A stretch of 64,000 bases of DNA from Rana temporaria (taxonomy: Eukaryota > Chordata > Amphibia > Anura > Ranidae): the NCBI RefSeq assembly GCF_905171775.1, contig NC_053489.1, positions 155,266,142 to 155,330,141 on the forward strand. Reading direction: 5' to 3'. The position numbers were made by a program, and so were the translations under genes. Within the stretch, counting starts at the first letter, position 1. Each line of letters starts with the position of its first letter. Of this stretch, positions 57,720 through 64,000 are shown in pieces. The notes beneath the pieces were generated by a model, which saw only the letters and a program-made list of their open reading frames with translations, did no database searches and had not been told where the DNA came from.

Positions 57720-59240
57720 CTCCCAACCTATGGACATGAAGGCTTCCTGGTAGGCCTCAAGCCGATCACCGAGCTCTTCTAACAGAAACCCAGAGCGTGA
57801 CCGGCACTTGCTGCACTCTATCTCTGGCTCTCATTCTAACCAACCACTGTGCCTGGGCAACCTGCATGATATATCCATAAACATAAAAGACAGCCTTTCT
57901 GCTGCTATAGCTGATGTCCACTTTGATTTGCAAGCCATGGTCATGAGACTGGGGGATATTTAAAAAAAAAAAACAGTCACCATGCGGTAGCCATTTAACA
58001 GATACAACAGGTGGCTAAAACACACTTTCTCCTTCATTGAGAGCTGCACAGAAACCTAGAAGATCTGGATAAATGGGGGCATAGGCACAACCTACACACA
58101 CAACCTCCCCAAATCTGTTGAACCTGGTAATCTCTCTCAATCAGTTCTAGCTATTTTAATGATCTGCTAGATAGGCCCCCTGAGTCGCCTTTAAAAATAG
58201 AAGGTCTCCACAGAGCACTACACCCTAGAGGCAGGGAAACAAATCCCTCACAGGACATTATCTGCTGTCTTGTGGGCTTTTCTCTTAAAGGGGCGTTCCA
58301 GGCATTTTTCATGTTTATTAAAAGTCAGCTGCTACAAAAAGTGTAGCTGCTGGCTTTTAATAAACATGTACTCACCTGCTCCACGTTCCAGCAACGCACC
58401 GGCCGGAGCTCCGCTCCACTCCCCCCCTCTCCGGCCGGCGTCCTCATTGTTACTGTGGGCACCCGGCCGTGACAGCTTTCGGCTTCACGGCCAGGCACTC
58501 ACTGCGCATGCGCGAGCGGCGCTGCGCTATCTGATTGGACAGGCGATCGCCTGGGACCTGTCACGTGTCCCAGGCGATTGCCTACAGGGAGGGGCGGCCA
58601 AAAGGCGATATGACGTATTGCCTTAGTGGCCCCTCTGTGGAAGGAGGAAGTGGGACAGGATGGCCACTCCTCCTAAAGCCCCCACTCCCCCCCCAAAAAA
58701 TGACATGCCAAATGTGGCATGTAAGGGGGAGGAGTGGATTAAGCGGAAGTTCCACTTTTGGGTGGAACTCCGCTTTAAGGCGGACATCCTCTGGAAAGCT
58801 AGAGAATGACATTGCATGTTCTACAATGAGGCAAAGATCAAAAAATCATAATCTTTCAAGATCTTACCTATCATATTGCAAGAGGCTCTCCTACGCTCAT
58901 ATACATTGGCATGCTGTAGAGGTGTTTCCTTTCTGCTTATTGGTATTCACTTTGGGCTGAATGGTTCATCTGAGAGTCCTTGAGGAACTGCCACAATTTT
59001 GTGCCAGCTTAGACCTTCCTCTGATCAACTTGCTGGACCGGTACAGCTCATTTTGCATACCTGCATCCCAGAGTACAAACCCACAAGAATAATCCTTGGA
59101 TCTGCACAGCCAGTGGTCCCATCACCGCAGGTCTCCTCCAGCAACTCCCCCACCTTTCTCAATGCACAGGGCTCCATCTGGGGGGAGTCAATGCTTTGTC
59201 AGCCCATCAGAAAGCTTGTCATGAAGCTTGCGGACGAAGA
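57720..59240 (+). pseudogene. LINE ORF1 relic, split by a TTAA element
   Basis: Translating across shifts gives a recognisable L1-group ORF1: a coiled-coil segment (INIKDSLSAAIADVHFDLQA, then MVMRLGDI), the RRM lead LEDLDKWGHRHNL with LPKSVEPGNLSQ, and LHRALHPRGRETNPSQDIIC. It stops at 58284 and resumes at 58779 with ADILWKARE. Weak C-terminal similarity continues to about 59240. There are several stops and shifts. No ORF2 follows. Family-level assignment beyond L1/Tx1 group is not possible by eye. Confidence 0.68.
58289..58774. mobile_element. TTAA short element within the LINE relic
   Basis: TTAA at 58285-58288 and 58775-58778. Ends AGGGGCGTTCCA and (complement) AGCGGAGTTCCA. Inner palindromes GTTTATTAAAAG/CTTTTAATAAAC and CAGGCGATCGCCTG-type sequence. 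The frames 58270-58626 and 58535-58960 run through it and are not genes. Confidence 0.72.
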
Positions 59241-59513
59241 TTTAGTTATCACAAACTCATAGATATGTAGATAATTTCTAGGCACAACCTAAATGAAATA
59301 TACTGTAGTGCACTATCCCTTTAAATGCTAAATAATTCATATACTCAGTTCATAGCACAAAAGTGCAAATGTGCAAAAGTGCTAAACAAATTTGTGCAAA
59401 TTACAATAATATGGATCTTGCATATCACATACAGTACAGTATATGCAATAAAGGTATAATTACCAAATGTATACAAGCAAATAAGTATAACAGTCCATGA
59501 AAAGCAATGCTCA
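59241..59513. other. No gene recognised
   Basis: AT-rich, repeated GTGCAAATGTGCAAAAGTGC motif only. Confidence 0.4.
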
Positions 59514-59760
59514 TTAACCACTCCAGCCCCAGAAGATTTGGCTGCTCAATGACCAGGCCATTTTTTGCGATACGGCACTGCATCGCTTTAACTGACAATT
59601 GCACAGTCATGTGACACTGTACCCAAACAAATATTACATCCTTTTTTGTGCACAAATAGAGCTTTCTATTGGGGGTATTTGATAATCTTTGCGGTTTAAT
59701 TTTTTTGCGCTATAAACAAAAAAAGAGGGACAATTTTGAAAAAAAAAACAATGGGGGTTA
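59514..59760 (-). mobile_element. TTAA-type family A end fragment
   Basis: TTAACCACTCCAGCCCC, then CACTGCATCGCTTTAACTGAC and TTTGCGCTATAAACAAAAAA read as the complement of the family A right half (22230-22495). The rest is missing. Confidence 0.6.
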
Positions 59761-59879
59761 TAAACGAAAGGCAAGACCACTTTGCACTACAAGTGCACTG
59801 AAAGTGCACTTGGAAGTGCAGTAGATCTGAGGGGGACATGCAAGGAAAATAAAAAACATAATTTTAGCTTGCACATGAC

Positions 59880-59957
59880 TAGACCCCGGATCCCTCCATA
59901 AAGTGTACCTGTTACCACCAATTACTGTCACAAGGGATGTTTACATTCCTTGTGACT
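59880..59957 (-). repeat. Fragment of TTAA-type family B
   Basis: CCATAAAGTGTACCTGT and GGGATGTTTACATTCCTTGT are the complement of 46320-46370. It abuts the family R copy. Confidence 0.45.
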
Positions 59958-61271
59958 AAGGATGAGCCGAACACCCCCCTGTTCGGTTCGCATCAGAACT
60001 TGCGAACACACCAAATGTTTGTGTAAACTTTAGAACCCCGTTAAAGTCTATGGGACTCGAACATTTGAAATCTAAAGTGTTAATTTTAAAGGCTAATATG
60101 CAATTTATTGTGCTAAAAAGTGTTTGGGGACCCGGGTCCTGTCCCAGGAAATATGTATCAATGCAAAAAAAAAAGTTATAAAAACTGCCGTTTTTTCAGG
60201 AGCAGTGAATTTAATAATGCTAAAAGTGAAACAATAAAAGTGTAATATTACTTTAAATTTCGTACCTAGGGGGGGTGTAAAGTCAGCATGTGAAAAAGCG
60301 CATGTTTCCCGTACATAGAACTGTCCCTGCACAAAGTGTCATTTCTGAAAGAAAAAAAGGCATTTAAAACCAGCTTTGCGGCTCTAATGAATTGTCGGCT
60401 CTGGCAATTACAGAGATGATTCATTCATAAAAAAAAAAAAGCTGTCCCCCCAAATTCCATTAACAGGCCCTTCAGGTCTGATATGGATATTAAGGGGAAC
60501 CCTGCCGTCAATTTAAAAAAAATTACGTGGGGTTCCCCCCAAATATCCATACCAGACCCTTCAGGTCTGGTGTGGATTTTAAGGGGAACTCCACCCCAAA
60601 TTTAAAAAAAATATGGCGTGGAGTTCCCCCAAAAATCCACACCAGACCCTTATCCGAGCACGTTAACCTGGACAGCCGCAGAAAAGAGGGGGGACAGAGT
60701 GCGGCCCCCCCTCTCCTGAACCGCACCAGGCTACATGCCCTCAACATGCCCCCCCCCGATGTCTGCGGGGGGGCGTATCAGAATCTGGAAGACCCCTTTA
60801 ACAAAGGGGACCCCCAGATCCTGGCCCCCCTATGTGAATTGGTAATGGGGTACACTGTACCTCTACCATTTCATGAAGGAAGGGTAAATGGTTTAAAAAA
60901 AACACAGACACCGTAGAAAAAAATCCTTTATTAATAAAAAAATAAAATAAAAATCCAGCGATGTGAATCCACTCTCGGCCCGGCCCCCCGCTCCAACGTT
61001 GTCTTCTATCCAGCGATGGATGATCTCTCCAGCGACGGGTGATCAGCGGTCCGGTCCAGCGATGAGAAGATCCATCCGTCCAGAGCGCAGCAGGCAGCTC
61101 CTCTCTCCGATGGACACAGCCCAGCGGAATGACGCGCTGGAGCTGTGACATTTCTTATATAGGGGAAGCGCCACCCGTCACGTGACCCCGCCCCCTCTGA
61201 CGCACCCTAGGAAGTCACTGGGAAAGACTGGGAAATACCAGGCTTTCCCAGTGACGTACGAGGGTGCGTCA
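59958..61271. mobile_element. Foldback element, family R copy 2, one arm
   Basis: Starts GGATGAGCCGAACACCCCCC. It continues with GCTAATATGCAATTTATTG, GGAGCAGTGAATTTAATAATG, the CATACCAGACC blocks (60540-60660) and the body to TGACGCACCC. A 29-bp imperfect palindrome at 61199-61227/61243-61271 (three mismatches) looks like the foldback centre. The second arm is absent, replaced by the LINE fragment from about 61272. Confidence 0.65.
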
Positions 61272-61801
61272 CCTGTATCTCTTGTAAAAGTCTGTTTGCT
61301 TTACTTAGTTTGCTATACGCTATATGCGAGGTACCCTTGGATGTGTCTAAAATAGGATCTAATGCCATGTTCAGATCACCTCCCATCATCACAATGCCTT
61401 CCTTATTCTGGTGTATTATATTTATATATTTCTCCAGAGCTGATATCTGACCTTCATTAGGTAGGTATACATTAACCAAAGTCACCTTCTGGTCATTTAT
61501 ATATCCTTTTACAATAAGTAGGCGCCCTTCCTCATCCTGAATTATATTTGATTCTTTCCATGAAATCAGTTTTGAGAAAATAATTGATACCCCCTTTGTT
61601 TTTGTTGGCAGTGAGGCACTATGGTACACAGTTGGGAATCTGTAATTTCCTAGTTTTGGGATTTTATTTTTTCTAAAGTGTGTCTCCTGGAGGAATACAA
61701 CATGGACCTTTAATCTCCATAATTCCATAATTAATTTAGACCGTTTCTCTGGGTTATTTAACCCCTTTTACATTATAAGAAGTCAAAGTAATCCTAGTCA
61801 T
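61207..61801 (-). pseudogene. LINE ORF2 endonuclease fragment (5' part)
   Basis: On the minus strand it starts at the ATG at 61801 (MTRITLTSYNVKG). A one-base shift follows, then 61728-61207 gives ELWRLKVHVVFLQETHFRKN, KTKGVSIIFSK and MMGGDLNMALDP, the N-terminal half of an APE-type LINE endonuclease. It is cut before the SDH motif, and the last ~20 residues are translated from the family R palindrome. Its sequence differs from both LINE-1 and LINE-2, so it is a third LINE family. Confidence 0.8.
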
Positions 61802-62054
61802 TTTAGTATTTCTCTTGGATTATCCCCAATGGTTCAAAGAAAGGATGGAGGAGGGACAGGAAGAGAGAGAGAGGGAAAAAAAAAAAACCTTTCCCTTTTT
61901 CTTTTTATAGACGTCACTAAATGTGCCTCTAATCCAAGTCTTCCAATCCGGTTAATCCCCTAGGATCCCAGAGAAGACAAAAAAAAAAACCTGGTAACCA
62001 TTTTTTGAGCATCTCCTAAAGAGATTTTTAGGTACCATCGTTTGTCGCAACTTC
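61802..62054. other. Probable upstream part of the LINE fragment; no gene
   Basis: Lies where the ORF1-ORF2 spacer would be on the minus strand. Only A- and GA-runs (61868-61890) are visible. Confidence 0.4.
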
Positions 62055-62321
62055 AAAGCATGACATGTAAGGTATCTATTTACTCAGGGGTAACATTATC
62101 TTTCACATTATACAAAAAAACTGGGCTAAAGTTTTTCCAAAATAGTGAGTTTGAAAGACCGCTGCACAAATACTGTGTGACATAAAATATTGCAACCATT
62201 TTATTCTCTAGGGTCTCTGCTAAAAATACATATATAATGTTTGGGGGTTCTAAGTAATTTTCTAGCAAAAAATACTGATTTTAACTTGTAAGCAACAAAT
62301 GTCAGAAATAGGCTTAGGCAT
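62055..62321 (-). repeat. Fragment of TTAA-type family B, host of the Gypsy LTR
   Basis: AAAGCATGACATGTAAGGTA and ATACATATATAATGTTTGGG are the complement of family B (45765-45990). The Gypsy LTR begins at 62322 within it. Confidence 0.6.
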
Positions 62322-62374
62322 TGTCAGAAACCATGAATCAGACCGAGACAGAAGTACAGTTAAATCACACTTGT

Positions 62375-62417
<43 letters not shown>

Positions 62418-62730
62418 GATAAACAGAGTAAGCATAGTCAAAACATAGCCAGAGTTCAGGAACTGGATTGGATAGTCAGCCAATTCAAATGTCAGAGAGC
62501 CAGAGATATAAGTAGTAGAACAGCAAGCAGGATCTGGAGCCAGAAGGAACATTAGCCAAGCAAGTCTTTAACAGGAACGCAGAAGAGCAACTGCGTTGGA
62601 TGACTTAAGTAGGCAGGACTGACGAGCAGGATCATCAACAGGTGAGTCACTGTGGAGAGATAGGAGATGGCAATTAGCCGACAGCTGAGCATCCAACTCA
62701 GAGAAGGAAGTGCTGAGCCCAGCTCTGACA
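62322..62730 (-). mobile_element. Gypsy chromovirus 3' LTR
   Basis: On the minus strand the LTR starts TGTCAGAGCTGGGC (62730) and ends TCTGACA (62322). Just upstream on that strand is a polypurine tract (GAGGAGGGGGTAC). It matches the solo LTR at 26664-27254. A TAA microsatellite at 62377-62414 sits inside it. The minus frame 62821-62552 is LTR sequence and not a gene. Confidence 0.8.
62377..62414. repeat. (TAA)n microsatellite
   Basis: About 12 units inside the 3' LTR. Confidence 0.93.
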
Positions 62731-62739
62731 GTACCCCCT

Positions 62740-63360
62740 CCTCAACGACCCCTTCCCCTTTGAGGACCACCCGGCTTGAGGCGAAAACATCTATGGAAAT
62801 CACAGAGGAGGACAGGGGCATGTACGTCCAAAGATGAGACCCAAGAGCATTCCTCCAGACCGTACCCTTTCCAATGCACTAGGTACTGTACCATGGAACC
62901 GACGAGAGTCAACAATGGACTCATACTCCTCATGGTTCTCAACCTGTATAGGGAGAGGATGTGGCACCGAGGTGGTAAAGTGGTTGAAGACCAACGGTTA
63001 CAATAAGAAGACATGAAACACATTTGAGATACGCATACTAGAAGGAAGGTCCAATGCGTAAGCCACTGGGTTAATCCTGTGAAGGATACAGAAAGGCCCA
63101 ATAAACTGTTGTGCGAACTTCAGCGAAGGAACACGAAGTCGGAGGTTGCAAGATTACAGCCAGACCCTGTCCCCAACCTGGTAGGAAGGCACAGGCAGGT
63201 GTCTGCAGTCAGCATGGAGTCTGTACCTATCGTTAGCATGACGCAAAGCCTCCTGGACTTGTGCCCAAGTGGAACGAAGACCACAGAGATGCTCCTCTAT
63301 TGCAGGAATACTCTGTGGAACAAACGAGTCAGGCAACATGGAAGGTTGGAAACTATATTC

Positions 63361-63428
<68 letters not shown>

Positions 63429-64000
63429 TACTATAAACGGGAACAATCAGGAAGCAGAATTCTAGGCACTATTGTGAGCAAACTCCACCCATGGTAAGAG
63501 GTCTGACCAGTTGTTATGATGGTCAGAAATATAGCAACATAGGAATTGCTCCAAGGAATGATCGGCTCCTTCTGCGGCCCCATTAGACTGCAGGTGATAC
63601 GCAGAGGCAAATTCCCAACTGTGCACAAAAAGCTTGCCAGAACCAGGACACAAACTGACTACCCCTGTCTGAGACAATAACCTTGGGTAGCCCATGTAAG
63701 CGAAAGATCTCCCAAGCATAAATGGAAGCCAGTTCCTTAGAAGTGGGCAATGTCTTAAGTGAAATACAATGAGACATTTTCAAGAACCGGTCAACCACCA
63801 TAAGGATAACTGGGTTGCCATGTGTTACTCCACAATGAAATCCATAAACAGGTGGGTCCAGGGACTCTCTCCTATGGGTATGGGTTGTAGGAGGCCCACT
63901 GGAAGGTGTTGTGGAGTCTTACTCTGAGCACACATGGAACAGGCAGCTACGAAGGTGGTTACATCAGCACGTAGACTAGGCCAACAGAATTGTTGGGAAA
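62740..64000 (-). pseudogene. Gypsy chromovirus integrase with chromodomain, partial
   Basis: On the minus strand from the window edge: the end of the zinc-binding region (CSMCAQSKTPQHLPVG), the catalytic core (VVDRFLKMSHCI, VSDRGSQFVSWFW, YHLQSNGAAEG), the C-terminal region (YQVGDRVWLQ), and a chromodomain (VQYLVHWKGYGLEECSWV) near 62900. The chromodomain targets integration in chromoviruses. Several frame changes and stops occur, and an AT microsatellite (63366-63420) lies inside. Reverse transcriptase and RNase H would lie beyond the window. I describe the lesions only and give no repaired reading. Confidence 0.85.
63366..63420. repeat. (AT)n microsatellite
   Basis: About 27 AT units followed by CACACACA, inside the integrase pseudogene. 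Confidence 0.95.

Noticed and set aside
1..64000. tRNA, rRNA, snRNA or host exons
   Set aside because: I looked for cloverleaf-type boxes, rRNA motifs and exon-like frames with splice sites and saw none I could defend by eye.

Overview
The window looks like a piece of a large vertebrate genome, most likely a ranid-type frog. It has no operons, ribosome binding sites or compact gene layout. It is AT-rich with GC-rich islands and is built almost wholly from transposable elements of the kinds common in anurans: Tx1/L1-like LINEs, Penelope-like elements (PLEs), a Gypsy chromovirus, and many short inverted-repeat DNA transposons with TTAA, 3-bp or 8-bp target-site duplications (TSDs). The organism call is inference from repeat content. 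I found no host protein-coding exon, rRNA, tRNA or CRISPR array that I could support.

Layout. 1-3.2 kb: inverted-repeat DNA elements and a foldback element (family R). 3.25-8.96 kb: a complete minus-strand Tx1/L1-like LINE (LINE-1) with ORF1, a broken ORF2 and a perfect 15-bp TSD. 9-15.9 kb: small inverted-repeat elements, a minisatellite and a Tc1-like tail. 16.0-18.6 kb: a long inverted duplication. 19-25 kb: a PLE (PLE-2) cut up by TTAA elements, then Harbinger-like elements, one nested in another. 25.5-31.8 kb: two hAT-type elements with 8-bp TSDs, a solo LTR and old repeat X. 32-38 kb: minisatellites and nested short elements. 38.2-47.1 kb: a second, nearly intact LINE (LINE-2) inserted in a TTAA-type element and itself carrying a TTAA element in its 3' tail. 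47.6-49 kb: repeat X. 49.4-55.5 kb: a PLE (PLE-1) whose flanks form a large inverted repeat, invaded by a Harbinger-like element, an LTR-like insert and a foldback element. 56-62 kb: a minisatellite, a LINE ORF1 relic split by a TTAA element, another family R copy and a LINE endonuclease fragment. 62.3-64 kb: the 3' end of a Gypsy chromovirus on the minus strand (integrase, chromodomain, 3' LTR), running off the window.

Family labels used here. A: TTAA-flanked element with ends CCACTTAAG and the internal phrase GCGCAAAAAATAAAAACC. B: TTAA-flanked relative with ends CCACTTCCNTACNGG. R: foldback element with termini TAGGGAT and repeated blocks of the type CATACCAGACC. X: old repeat containing GCAGAATGTGTTTTGGGGTG. 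These labels are mine and come only from comparing copies inside the window.

Nothing here acts as a pathway. The value of the window is the insertion history, which can be read layer by layer from TSDs and interrupted copies. The LINEs would have supplied reverse transcriptase and endonuclease. The DNA elements are all non-autonomous and depended on transposases not encoded here. I did not find a convincing new biological system. The best leads are the inverted duplication at 16.0-18.6 kb and the inverted-flank PLE at 49.4-55.5 kb.
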